A program made the position numbers and the translations under genes. Under the pieces are notes generated by a model. It was not told the DNA's origin. It searched no databases and saw only the letters and a list, made by a program, of their open reading frames with translations. A stretch of 64,000 nt of DNA. It comes from Fibrobacterota bacterium (GTDB lineage: Bacteria > Fibrobacterota > Chitinivibrionia > Chitinivibrionales > Chitinispirillaceae). The stretch spans positions 1 through 64,000 of the forward strand of contig JAEWVR010000020.1 of NCBI GenBank assembly GCA_023459055.1. Reading direction: 5' to 3'. Within the stretch, counting starts at the first letter, position 1. Every line of letters begins with the position of its first letter. Shown one piece after another: positions 45,571 through 53,783 of the stretch.

Positions 45571-46463
45571 TATCTTCAAAAATTATTATATTGGCAGCGC
45601 TCTCAATTTGTTTTTCGCTCAAATCATATGCGTTATCTGCACAATCAGCAAAGGATATCATTGTTCAATTTGATGAACAAAACAGGAAATCATACAATAC
45701 TGAAGCGGTAAAAATAAAACTCTCAACTTGTAAATATACGGTTGCTCAGGGAAGTATGCGTTGTACCGATGATGCTAGAAATGTGATATACGAAAATATT
45801 TTAAAAAGATGCGGTGACAACAATAGAGATACCCGCGCTGTTGCTGTTGTTTTGGAGCCAATAAGCGACAAAGGAATTGGAATGTTAAATTACCTATATG
45901 ATGATCCCAGCAAAGATAATGATAACTGGCTTTATTTATCGGCGCTTGGTAAAGTAAAACGTATTGTGTCAAGCGGAGATGATAATGATGAAAGTGGGAG
46001 CTTATTTGGATCTGAATTCTCTGTTGATGAATCGGAAAGTATAGAAACCCGTAAAATTGATGAATATACATATAAAATTATAGGTGAAGAAGCTTATGAT
46101 CAAAAGCTAGCTTGGGTTATAGAAACTGTTCCGACTTCGGAAAAAACAAAAAAGTCAAGATACAGCAAGTTCGTGTCGTGGATTGACAAAGAGAGATATG
46201 TGCTTCTAAAAGAAAATCTCTATGATCGAAATGGAAAATTATACAAACAACGTTCTATGAGAAATATTGTAAAAATTGACAACGTTTGGATCGCAAAGAA
46301 AGTTACAATGAATAATCTTTCAACACGTAGAGCAACAAATATGGAACTTATATCAGTAGCATTCAATATGGATGTGTCTGATGAGTTCTTAACTCAAAGA
46401 ACCCTGACTGATTTTGCTTTTAGAGAAAAAACTCTTGCTAAAATACGTGCTAAACTTAAGTAA
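45567..46463 (+). CDS. LolA-like outer-membrane lipoprotein-sorting protein
   Basis: A 298-residue exported protein with an N-terminal signal peptide (IIILAALSICFSLKSYALS). The body follows the LolA_like pattern of the proteins that neighbour MMPL exporters: repeated beta-strands with VVLEPISDKGIGMLNYLYDD, DNWLYLSALGKVKRI and the closing YKQRSMRNIVKIDNVWIAK. This is a half-barrel fold that shields a hydrophobic cargo across the periplasm. Start codon overlaps the exporter stop by 4 bases. Here the cargo may be the polyketide or a lipid, which the sequence alone does not show. Confidence 0.82.
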   Translation: MISSKIIILAALSICFSLKSYALSAQSAKDIIVQFDEQNRKSYNTEAVKIKLSTCKYTVAQGSMRCTDDARNVIYENILKRCGDNNRDTRAVAVVLEPISDKGIGMLNYLYDDPSKDNDNWLYLSALGKVKRIVSSGDDNDESGSLFGSEFSVDESESIETRKIDEYTYKIIGEEAYDQKLAWVIETVPTSEKTKKSRYSKFVSWIDKERYVLLKENLYDRNGKLYKQRSMRNIVKIDNVWIAKKVTMNNLSTRRATNMELISVAFNMDVSDEFLTQRTLTDFAFREKTLAKIRAKLK

Positions 46464-46473
46464 GGAAAATCAG

Positions 46474-47976
46474 TTGAAATTTTATAAGATTAAAATCGTA
46501 ACAATTATTTCCAAATCCGTTTTTTGCTTCCTTTTTACTATGCTCGCTGGTATCTTATTCATTACTGATGCACAGCAAGTAACTGAACAGACTGGCGATG
46601 TGTTAAGTCAAGAACCTACTATTATGGACTCTGTAACCATGAATCAGAATCCGGTAGAACTTGATTGTAATAAAGGAAGTAGCGATTCTATCATAATTGA
46701 TACTACGGGAAATCAATTGCTTTTAAATGAATCTGAATTAACATTTGATGAGAGTTCGTTAGGCGAAGTAAAAGATAAAAAAGGATCTTTTGCTTCCTTT
46801 TTTCGTTCATATATTGTTGAACCTGCGCGAGTAACACTGAAACATGCTGTGTCCTATAAAGTTGAAAAACCAAATCGGGTAAGAAACAACAGATCTTCAG
46901 TTCGACTGGAATATTCAAAATTCTTTTTAAACAATTTTTTTCTACAGTTTGATTCCAGAATTAATGCTTATTGGATGAATGATCACCGTCTGAGAAAGAG
47001 TGATGATGTTGTTCAATTTAAATCAGGTCTTAGAGAAGCTTATCTGCAGGTAAGTTTTGGAAAAACAAGTTTAAAAACAGGATATCAGATTTTGATCTGG
47101 GGTGAATCTGATGGTGGTGTTATCACAGATGTGATAAGTCCAAGGGATTATTCTGAGTTATTCTTTATTTCATTAGAAGAATCGAGAATCGGTCAGCCAA
47201 TGTTCACTCTTGATCAATACACATCAATAGGGGATTGGTGTGTGTTTTTTATTCCATTTCCAGCTTATAATGAGTATCCTGAAGTAGGCACAAAGTACTA
47301 TTATGATGCCTTTAATGGGAATGTAGAATATCAATATGAAACGAGGGATAAAAACAGTGTCGAGTATGGTATGAGATGGAAAAAAACCTTCGGTAAAAGT
47401 GATATCTGCTTGATGACTGCTAGCTTAATGAATAATGAATATACCTATGAAATGAAATCTTCTGATTTGGTAACGAAAAATAAAATGCGGTATTATTTAG
47501 TAGGTATGACTTCAAATTATGCCTGGGGAAGTCTTCTATTTAAAGGCGAAATAGGGATTAAATCCCATAGAGCTTACAATAATTCAGTACTCCAGATCGT
47601 TAAGAAAAATTCTGTTGATGCATCTGTAGGATTTGATTATTCGCCAGGTCGGAACTTTGTTGTAAACTTTGAAACTGTAAATAATAGGATTTTAAAATGG
47701 AGCAAAAATATACAAAGTGCCCCAAAAAATTTATACTCTGTAATACTTGTTTTGAATGATAAGTTTATAAATGATAATTTGAATGTTAGTTTAATGACTA
47801 CTTATTCTGAACCATACACTAGTGTTTTAAGTATTCTGACGACTTCATATAAATGGAATGATCACTTAATATTAGAGCTTGATGGTTATTACCCATATAC
47901 AAATAATAGTAAAAGTAATTACTGGCTTTTTAAAGATGAAAAACAAATCGCTTTTAAAATTCAGTATCAGTTTTGA
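46474..47976 (+). CDS. DUF1302-like outer-membrane beta-barrel
   Basis: About 500 residues with an N-terminal membrane/signal segment and a body of amphipathic beta-strands ending with Phe (IAFKIQYQF), as in outer-membrane proteins. The segment LREAYLQVSFGKTSLKTGYQ followed by ILIWGESDG is the DUF1302 hallmark. The TTG at 46474 is chosen because AAGGA stands 8 bases before it; the longer reading from 46414 lies inside the previous gene. With the MMPL exporter and LolA-like protein it forms a complete path from inner to outer membrane. Confidence 0.8.
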   Translation: MKFYKIKIVTIISKSVFCFLFTMLAGILFITDAQQVTEQTGDVLSQEPTIMDSVTMNQNPVELDCNKGSSDSIIIDTTGNQLLLNESELTFDESSLGEVKDKKGSFASFFRSYIVEPARVTLKHAVSYKVEKPNRVRNNRSSVRLEYSKFFLNNFFLQFDSRINAYWMNDHRLRKSDDVVQFKSGLREAYLQVSFGKTSLKTGYQILIWGESDGGVITDVISPRDYSELFFISLEESRIGQPMFTLDQYTSIGDWCVFFIPFPAYNEYPEVGTKYYYDAFNGNVEYQYETRDKNSVEYGMRWKKTFGKSDICLMTASLMNNEYTYEMKSSDLVTKNKMRYYLVGMTSNYAWGSLLFKGEIGIKSHRAYNNSVLQIVKKNSVDASVGFDYSPGRNFVVNFETVNNRILKWSKNIQSAPKNLYSVILVLNDKFINDNLNVSLMTTYSEPYTSVLSILTTSYKWNDHLILELDGYYPYTNNSKSNYWLFKDEKQIAFKIQYQF

Positions 47977-48089
47977 TTTGTATGTTAACCACCTCTAGTT
48001 TCAGATTGTGTCATTATGTCAATTTTAAGATTTGCAGTTGAAATTTAAATATCGTCAAGTTATTAAAAAGATCATATGGAGGCCCCTTT

Positions 48090-49361
48090 ATGAATAATGA
48101 ATCGAAAGAAAATTTTGATGTAATTATTGTAGGTTCAGGTACTTGCGGTTCGACTATCGCCAGAGAGTTGTGCAAACAAAAGAAACGGGTGTTAGTACTC
48201 GAGCGGGGAGGTAATAATCCACTCAAAGAAACCTTTATGGGAGTTGCTGGTATTGCTAATCAGGTATCAGTCAGCGATAAATTAAATGAGATGCGGGCTC
48301 TTACGACTGGCGGAACAACATCTTTATATTTTGCTGTTGCAGATCCACCTCCCATCGATACATTTAAGTCATTGGGAATTGATTTATCGCAGGATTTTGA
48401 TGATATTCGCAATGAGTTACCAATTTGTGAACTACCTGATAACCTTTTGGGAGCTCAAGCACTTAAACTTAGAGATAGTGCAGAAAGTTTGGGCTATTCT
48501 TGGAAAAAGAATAAAATGCTTATTGATCAATCAAAATGTAATTCAGGATATTCGTATGAGGCGAAGTGGAAAGCTAAGAGCTATATGCAAGATGCTCTCA
48601 ATTATGGGGCACATTTAATTAACAGGGCGCTTGTTTCAAAAATTATTATTGATAATAAGAAAGCTATTGGTGTCGAGTATAAAATTGGTAATAGCCCATG
48701 GTCTAAAACCAGCAGAGCTTACGGTTCAAAGATAATACTTTCTGCTGGAGCATTAGCTTCGCCATTTATACTTAAAAATAGTGGTTTAAAAAACGTAGGT
48801 TGTAATGGCTTCTATATTGACCCGAATATCGTATTGTTTGGTTCCGTACCTGGGCTTATAGGTAAAGACAATTTCGTAGGTAGTATGTATACAAAATTAA
48901 ATGATGATATCGCTTTGGGTGATGCAAATGTTCCTCGTTTATTTTATAAATTAATGATGCTTGCCAAAATGAAACCATTTCAAATAGCATCATACAATTC
49001 AAGTATCGCAATAGGAGTAAAAGTTAAAGATGCCATGAGTGGGGGACTCAGAGAAAATGGTTGTTATTACAAGAAGTTGACTGATGACGTATTTAAAAAA
49101 CTAAAAGTTGGTGAGGATGCTGCTGTAAAAATTCTTAAAAATGCTGGTGCAAAGAATATCTTTAATGCTGGTATTAATGCTGGAGGTGTAGGGGGACTAT
49201 TACAAATCAAAGAGCATTTAGATGAAAATCTTCAGACGGAATTTGAAAATTTATATGTTTGTGATCATTCACTAATGCCTGAAAGTTCCAGAGTTGCACC
49301 TACATTGACACTTATCTGTTTGGCAAAATATTTATCAAGAAAGCTGTTGACTGCAATATAG
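48090..49361 (+). CDS. Short GMC-type FAD oxidoreductase
   Basis: A 423-residue member of the glucose-methanol-choline oxidoreductase family. The FAD-binding start is VIIVGSGTCGSTIARELC; the middle has MRALTTGGTTSLYFAVADPP and KIILSAGALASPFILKNSG; the C-terminus VCDHSLMPESSRVAPTLTL is the GMC_oxred_C end with the active-site His position. It is about 100 residues shorter than usual, so part of the substrate-domain insert is missing. It probably oxidises an alcohol or reduces/isomerises an allylic group of the product. Strong RBS GGAGG 8 bases upstream. Confidence 0.85.
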   Translation: MNNESKENFDVIIVGSGTCGSTIARELCKQKKRVLVLERGGNNPLKETFMGVAGIANQVSVSDKLNEMRALTTGGTTSLYFAVADPPPIDTFKSLGIDLSQDFDDIRNELPICELPDNLLGAQALKLRDSAESLGYSWKKNKMLIDQSKCNSGYSYEAKWKAKSYMQDALNYGAHLINRALVSKIIIDNKKAIGVEYKIGNSPWSKTSRAYGSKIILSAGALASPFILKNSGLKNVGCNGFYIDPNIVLFGSVPGLIGKDNFVGSMYTKLNDDIALGDANVPRLFYKLMMLAKMKPFQIASYNSSIAIGVKVKDAMSGGLRENGCYYKKLTDDVFKKLKVGEDAAVKILKNAGAKNIFNAGINAGGVGGLLQIKEHLDENLQTEFENLYVCDHSLMPESSRVAPTLTLICLAKYLSRKLLTAI

Positions 49362-49363
49362 AC

Positions 49364-49380
49364 CACATTACATTAATGTG
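49364..49380 (+). other. Small hairpin after the GMC gene
   Basis: CACATTA/TAATGTG with a 3-base loop, just after the stop codon. There is no long T run, so it is at most a weak pause or RNA-stability element. The rest of the 235-base gap to 49596 shows no gene. Confidence 0.3.
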
Positions 49381-49596
49381 TTGTAAAGTAAATGCATTGT
49401 CAATTCTGCTATTCAATTTGTTACAAAAAGGTACTATTTGTTGTCAATGGCTACGTTCTGATTTCGATATTTAAAATATTTGAAATGGTTTAAAATAGCG
49501 TTCTAACTAATGTAAGTTAAAGCAGGCTATGCTTCTTTAATACTTTACATAATTATATCTAACAAGTGAAACTCATAACTAAACAAAGGTGAGATA

Positions 49597-50295
49597 ATGA
49601 TATCGACCAATAAAGTAGTAAAATCGAAAAAAAATATTCGCGAAATAGCAATGTTCGGTTTTTTCTTAATACTAGTTCTGTTATTTTTGATAAAATCGAT
49701 CTGGACAATTTCCGGATCGAACCAATGGAAATTGGTTAAAGATAAAAATGGAATAAAAATCTATACAATTAAGACTCCCGGATCACCGCTTTTAAGAGTT
49801 AAATCTGTGAATCAGGTGCATGCATCATTATCTGGTCTTGTAAAACTCATTGAAGCACCAGAGAGTTGTGATGATGTAGGGTGTTTTGATTCTAAAAGAA
49901 TCGAAGATATTAATTCTCAGACTGCTTATTGTACATTTAAATTTAAAATGCCTCCACCTTTCAAAGCTAGAGAGTATGTAAATATCTTACAGCATTCTCA
50001 GAACCCGGAAAATAAGAAAATTGAAATACATATCATTGCAGCACCAAATAAAATAAATCGAAATGACAAATGTATCCGAATCGAACATATGCATAATATT
50101 TGGAATCTAACGCCACTTAACAATGGTATTGTTGAGATTGAGTATTTACAGGATATTAATTTAGGCGGGGCTATGCCCTTCTTTTTAACGAATCTAATAC
50201 TACCTGAAGTTGGCTATAAAGTATTGGATGGTCTACAAGGGTTAATGGACAAAGAGAAGTATAAAGCCGCTAAACTTGATTATGTGATAGATTAA
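49597..50295 (+). CDS. Membrane-anchored START-like protein 1
   Basis: A 232-residue protein with one N-terminal membrane helix (IAMFGFFLILVLLFLIKSI) followed by a START/Bet v1-like ligand-binding domain. The opening SNQWKLVKDKNGIKIYTIKT and the late segment IRIEHMHNIWNLTPLNNG are typical of START proteins. It is related to the next gene in length, layout and key phrases (IAAPNKI and IAVPNKI). The START fold has a hydrophobic pocket for lipids or sterols. It carries a Cys-x4-Cys pair (SCDDVGCFD). GGTGAGA precedes the ATG. Binding of the polyketide or its lipid precursor is inferred. Confidence 0.82.
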   Translation: MISTNKVVKSKKNIREIAMFGFFLILVLLFLIKSIWTISGSNQWKLVKDKNGIKIYTIKTPGSPLLRVKSVNQVHASLSGLVKLIEAPESCDDVGCFDSKRIEDINSQTAYCTFKFKMPPPFKAREYVNILQHSQNPENKKIEIHIIAAPNKINRNDKCIRIEHMHNIWNLTPLNNGIVEIEYLQDINLGGAMPFFLTNLILPEVGYKVLDGLQGLMDKEKYKAAKLDYVID

Positions 50296-50390
50296 ATTCT
50301 GATCTTTAATCTGTAAAGCGCTCAGAATTCTCAATTGTTATCGAATCGTTTACAATATTAATAAGTCTAATGCAAATAAGTGAGGAAAAC

Positions 50391-51143
50391 ATGAAAGACG
50401 GTACTGCAACTGCAACCCCCCCAAAAAAACGTGTCCTTAAAGTAATGCTCTCGGGAATTGTAGCTCTTATTGTGATATCTTTTATATGGCATTTTGCCTG
50501 GATAATGACTGGCTCAAATGAGTGGGAATTAAAAATTGATAAGAATGGAACTATGGTTTATACTTTAAAAGCTCCTGGTTCTGTAATGAAAAAGTTTAGA
50601 GGTGTGAAAAATTATAGATATTCTTTAAACAATATGATTTCCCCTTTTGTAGATGAGAGTGATGATATTCAGAAAAATTGTGATAAATGGCTTCCTGGTT
50701 GTACTGAGTACAAAATTTTAAAACGTTTGGATTCAAAGTCCTTAAGTAACCTTCAATTATGGAAATTTAAAATATTTTTTCCTTTTGCGCCAAGAGAAAT
50801 GTTGTTACAGGGGCAGATATATCAAGACACATTAACTAAAGAAATCGTTATTGAAAATATTGCTGTTCCAAATAAAATTGATCAGAATAAAGGTTATGTT
50901 CGTTTGACGCATTTGCATAATATGTGGCATTATACCCCTCAAAAGAGTGGGGAAATACAAGTCGAATTTACTCAGGACTTCGAAATGGGTGGCTTTTTCC
51001 CTTCAATTTTAATGAATTTAGCAGGGACACAAGCAGTTTACAAAATATTAGATCAAGATTTACCGAAACAATTTGCATTAGAAAAATATAGGACAGCTAA
51101 GTTAGATTTTATTCAGGAACCTGCAATTAGTGAGGTTAAATAA
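50391..51143 (+). CDS. Membrane-anchored START-like protein 2
   Basis: About 250 residues with the same layout as its neighbour: an N-terminal membrane helix (IVALIVISFIWHFAWIM) then a START-like domain (SNEWELKIDKNGTMVYTLKA ... VRLTHLHNMWHYTPQKSG). The ATG at 50391 is chosen because GTGAGG lies 6-7 bases upstream; an upstream ATG at 50370 lacks one. It is a diverged tandem duplicate, keeping a Cys-x6-Cys pair (CDKWLPGC) where copy 1 has Cys-x4-Cys. The stop is followed directly by the ligase ATG. Confidence 0.82.
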   Translation: MKDGTATATPPKKRVLKVMLSGIVALIVISFIWHFAWIMTGSNEWELKIDKNGTMVYTLKAPGSVMKKFRGVKNYRYSLNNMISPFVDESDDIQKNCDKWLPGCTEYKILKRLDSKSLSNLQLWKFKIFFPFAPREMLLQGQIYQDTLTKEIVIENIAVPNKIDQNKGYVRLTHLHNMWHYTPQKSGEIQVEFTQDFEMGGFFPSILMNLAGTQAVYKILDQDLPKQFALEKYRTAKLDFIQEPAISEVK

Positions 51144-52526
51144 ATGGAATGGATCAGAGAACGATTCCTGCAATTTGACAAAAAAGCAATATCTGTTGGT
51201 AGTACAGGTACTGTTACTTATGGCGAATTTATTGGAAAAATTGATTATTGGCATACAGTACTTAGAAAATGGGATGTGAAGGCTGGAGATAGAATCGGTT
51301 TTGTAGCGGATTATCGAATTGATGTGGTTGCTTTATTACAAGCTTTGCTTGAGACTTACTGTATAATAATACCACTCGCAGAAGATGATCATAGTTTATT
51401 TGAGGAACGTCTTGATGTGGCATGTGCCACAAAGGTGATATCGGTTGCTGATTGCGAAATAATGGATGAAAATTCTGTGATATGTCAAAATCGGGATAAA
51501 CAACCAACAAGTATCCATCCGTTAATGGTACCACTTATCTCTGAAAGAAAATCTGGTTTCATCATTTATACATCAGGGAGCACTGGAAATGGAAAAGGTG
51601 TTCTTCTTGACTATGAAAAAATTGTTAATAAATACAAAGAAAAGGCAGGTAAAGCATTTAGAACACTTTTGTTTTTAAAACTTGATCATATCGGAGGTTT
51701 AAATACACTGTTTTCGGTGGTGTTAAATGGTGGAACGATAATAACATCTCCTTCAAGACAAGCAGAAGAAATTTGTCAAACAGTCGAAAAATATTCTGTC
51801 GAATTGCTTCCCACTACACCATCATTTCTAACAATGTTGTTAATGTCAAACATGTATAATAATTACGATTTGTCATCATTAAAAGTTATATCTTATGGTA
51901 CAGAAGTTATGCCCAGCTCCACCTTGGCAGGAATAAATCGAATATTTCCAGATGTAACATTAAAACAGACATACGGATTATCTGAACTAGGAATATTTTC
52001 TACAAAGTCAAAAGATTCCCGGTCGAACTGGATGAAAGTTGGTGGGAAGGGAATTGATGTCAAGATTAAAGATGATGTTTTATGGATTAAAAGTGATCAG
52101 GCCATGTTGGGGTATCTCAATGCACCAAGTCCATTTGATGAAGATGGGTGGTACAATACTGGTGACAAAGTGGAAGTTGATGGGGAATATATTAGAATTC
52201 TAGGAAGAGAATCAGAAATAATAAATGTCGCAGGTGAGAAAGTTTATCCCGCAGAAATTGAAAGCTATTTACTAACAATTAAAAATGTAAAAGATGTTGT
52301 AGTCAGAGGTAAACGGAGTCCGATCACTGGTCAAATAATTTGGGCTGAATTTGTTTTAGATGAAGAGGAGGATTTGACGGCCTTCAAGAAAAGAATTAAT
52401 GAAGAATGTCAAAAAGGTTTTCCTGCGTTCAAAATCCCAAGACTTATTACAGTTACAAGTGATGGTAATTTTGTTGGATCCAGGTTTAAAAAAATCAGAA
52501 AATCTATGGTCGCAGGATCTAATTAA
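51144..52526 (+). CDS. Acyl/aryl-AMP ligase (ANL superfamily)
   Basis: A 460-residue adenylating enzyme. Core motifs are present: YTSGSTGNGKG, the TYGLSELG box, GYLNAPSPFDEDGWYNTGD, the GRESEIINVAGEKVYPAEIE hinge region, and a lysine in FVGSRFKKIRK at the A10 position. It is short for the family (usually over 500), mainly in the N-terminal half. Immediately followed by a FabG-like reductase and an ACP, it probably activates a carboxylic acid and loads it on that ACP as the starter for PKS-B, whose own first domain is a KS. The acid cannot be predicted. Confidence 0.88.
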   Translation: MEWIRERFLQFDKKAISVGSTGTVTYGEFIGKIDYWHTVLRKWDVKAGDRIGFVADYRIDVVALLQALLETYCIIIPLAEDDHSLFEERLDVACATKVISVADCEIMDENSVICQNRDKQPTSIHPLMVPLISERKSGFIIYTSGSTGNGKGVLLDYEKIVNKYKEKAGKAFRTLLFLKLDHIGGLNTLFSVVLNGGTIITSPSRQAEEICQTVEKYSVELLPTTPSFLTMLLMSNMYNNYDLSSLKVISYGTEVMPSSTLAGINRIFPDVTLKQTYGLSELGIFSTKSKDSRSNWMKVGGKGIDVKIKDDVLWIKSDQAMLGYLNAPSPFDEDGWYNTGDKVEVDGEYIRILGRESEIINVAGEKVYPAEIESYLLTIKNVKDVVVRGKRSPITGQIIWAEFVLDEEEDLTAFKKRINEECQKGFPAFKIPRLITVTSDGNFVGSRFKKIRKSMVAGSN

Positions 52527-52543
52527 ATAAGGGAAGGTTAAGG

Positions 52544-53287
52544 GTGAGTGGAATGGATGTATTAAAAAAAACAGTCGTTGTAAGTGGCGGCAGTAAAGGA
52601 TTAGGATTAAGTATTTGTAAACAATTGCTGGCAGATGGGTATTATGTTGGTACCTTCAGCAGGAAAAGTACACCAGAGCTTGAACAAATGATCAGTGATG
52701 CAAACGGAAAGGTGTATTGGGAAGCTGTGGATGTATCACAACGAACTCAATTATCTCAATTTCTTCTTACTGTTAAAAAACAATTTGGATCTGTATGTTA
52801 CCTTGTAAACAATGCAGGTATTGCACCTGAAGGTTTGTTGACATTAATGAATAGTAAAGACATTACAAGAATGATTCAAGTGAATTTGGAAAGTAATATT
52901 TCTCTTACGCAAATGTGTGTAAAACAGATGCTGGTTGCAAGGTTTGGTGTTATAGTCAATGTATCATCCATTGTGGGAATACGTGGTTATAAAGGTGTTA
53001 GTGCGTATAGTGCTACTAAGGCTGCACTGGATGGGCTCACCAGAAGTTTATCTAAGGAGTTGGGGTCTATGGGTATTCGAATCAATTCTGTAGCTCCTGG
53101 TTTTATGGAAACAGATATGACAACTGAACTTACCGAAAAACAAATAGAGCGTATCAAAAGACAAACACCGCTGGGTAGACTTGCCAAAATCGAAGATGTA
53201 TCTTCTGTTGTAAAGTTCTTGCTTTCGGAACAATCTGGTTTTATTACAGGTCAAACAATTATCGTTGATGGTGGATTAACAGTTTAA
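52544..53287 (+). CDS. FabG-like short-chain dehydrogenase/reductase
   Basis: A 247-residue classical SDR. It has SGGSKGLGLSI for NAD(P), NNAG, the Ser-Tyr-Lys triad (NVSSIVGIRGYKGVSAYSATK) and the closing GFITGQTIIVDGGLTV. This matches 3-oxoacyl-ACP reductases. Between a ligase and an ACP it may reduce a beta-ketoacyl starter on the ACP, or a keto group left by a PKS module lacking a KR. Start is GTG at 52544 with GGAAGG about 8 bases before; an ATG 9 bases later is possible. Confidence 0.92.
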   Translation: MSGMDVLKKTVVVSGGSKGLGLSICKQLLADGYYVGTFSRKSTPELEQMISDANGKVYWEAVDVSQRTQLSQFLLTVKKQFGSVCYLVNNAGIAPEGLLTLMNSKDITRMIQVNLESNISLTQMCVKQMLVARFGVIVNVSSIVGIRGYKGVSAYSATKAALDGLTRSLSKELGSMGIRINSVAPGFMETDMTTELTEKQIERIKRQTPLGRLAKIEDVSSVVKFLLSEQSGFITGQTIIVDGGLTV

Positions 53288-53307
53288 AATAATGATTGGA
53301 GTATAAA

Positions 53308-53580
53308 ATGAATAGCACTGAAGTTAAAGAAACAATTGAGAATATTCTTAAGGAAATTGCAAATAATAATAAGAAAGTTCTTCCTGAATTACAAAGTCAT
53401 TTAGAACTTGTGGATGATTTAGGATTTACATCATTGAATGTTGCAGAGTTGATAGCAAATCTTGAAGAACAGTTGGAAATGGATCCTTTTCAAGATGAAG
53501 ATGTTATGATCACAGATATCAGGACTATTGGTGATCTATGTAATGTTTATATAAGCTGCTTCGAAAAACGAATTCGCTAG
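53308..53580 (+). CDS. Discrete acyl carrier protein
   Basis: A 90-residue acidic ACP. The phosphopantetheine site is DDLGFTSLNVAEL, with Ser preceded by Thr rather than the common Asp. The ATG at 53308 (TTGGAG 6-7 bases upstream) is preferred over a TTG at 53296. As the third gene of a ligase-reductase-ACP set right before PKS-B it is a likely starter carrier. Confidence 0.92.
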   Translation: MNSTEVKETIENILKEIANNNKKVLPELQSHLELVDDLGFTSLNVAELIANLEEQLEMDPFQDEDVMITDIRTIGDLCNVYISCFEKRIR

Positions 53581-53615
53581 TTTAAACCGAAGTTGTCTGG
53601 TAATTTACCTTTAAA

Positions 53616-53691
53616 AAAACAAATCCTGAAAAATATTTCTGTAAATAAATAAGCTAAAGCAGATTAGAAGTTTTAGTTCGGGATTTGTTTT
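53616..53691 (+). other. Long stem between the ACP gene and PKS-B
   Basis: AAAACAAATCCTGAA (53616-53630) and TTCGGGATTTGTTTT (53677-53691) pair over 15 positions with one G-T pair, enclosing a 46-base loop. It could be an attenuator or partial terminator in the 203-base gap before PKS-B, followed by a short T-rich stretch. Function unknown. Confidence 0.4.
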
Positions 53692-53783
53692 CTCTAGTCA
53701 AAAAAAATCTGATAAAAAATGTAAGTTAAAACAATCAAGATTTTTACAATTTTTTTGTGAGAAGCTGAGGGCGTAAAGAATAA

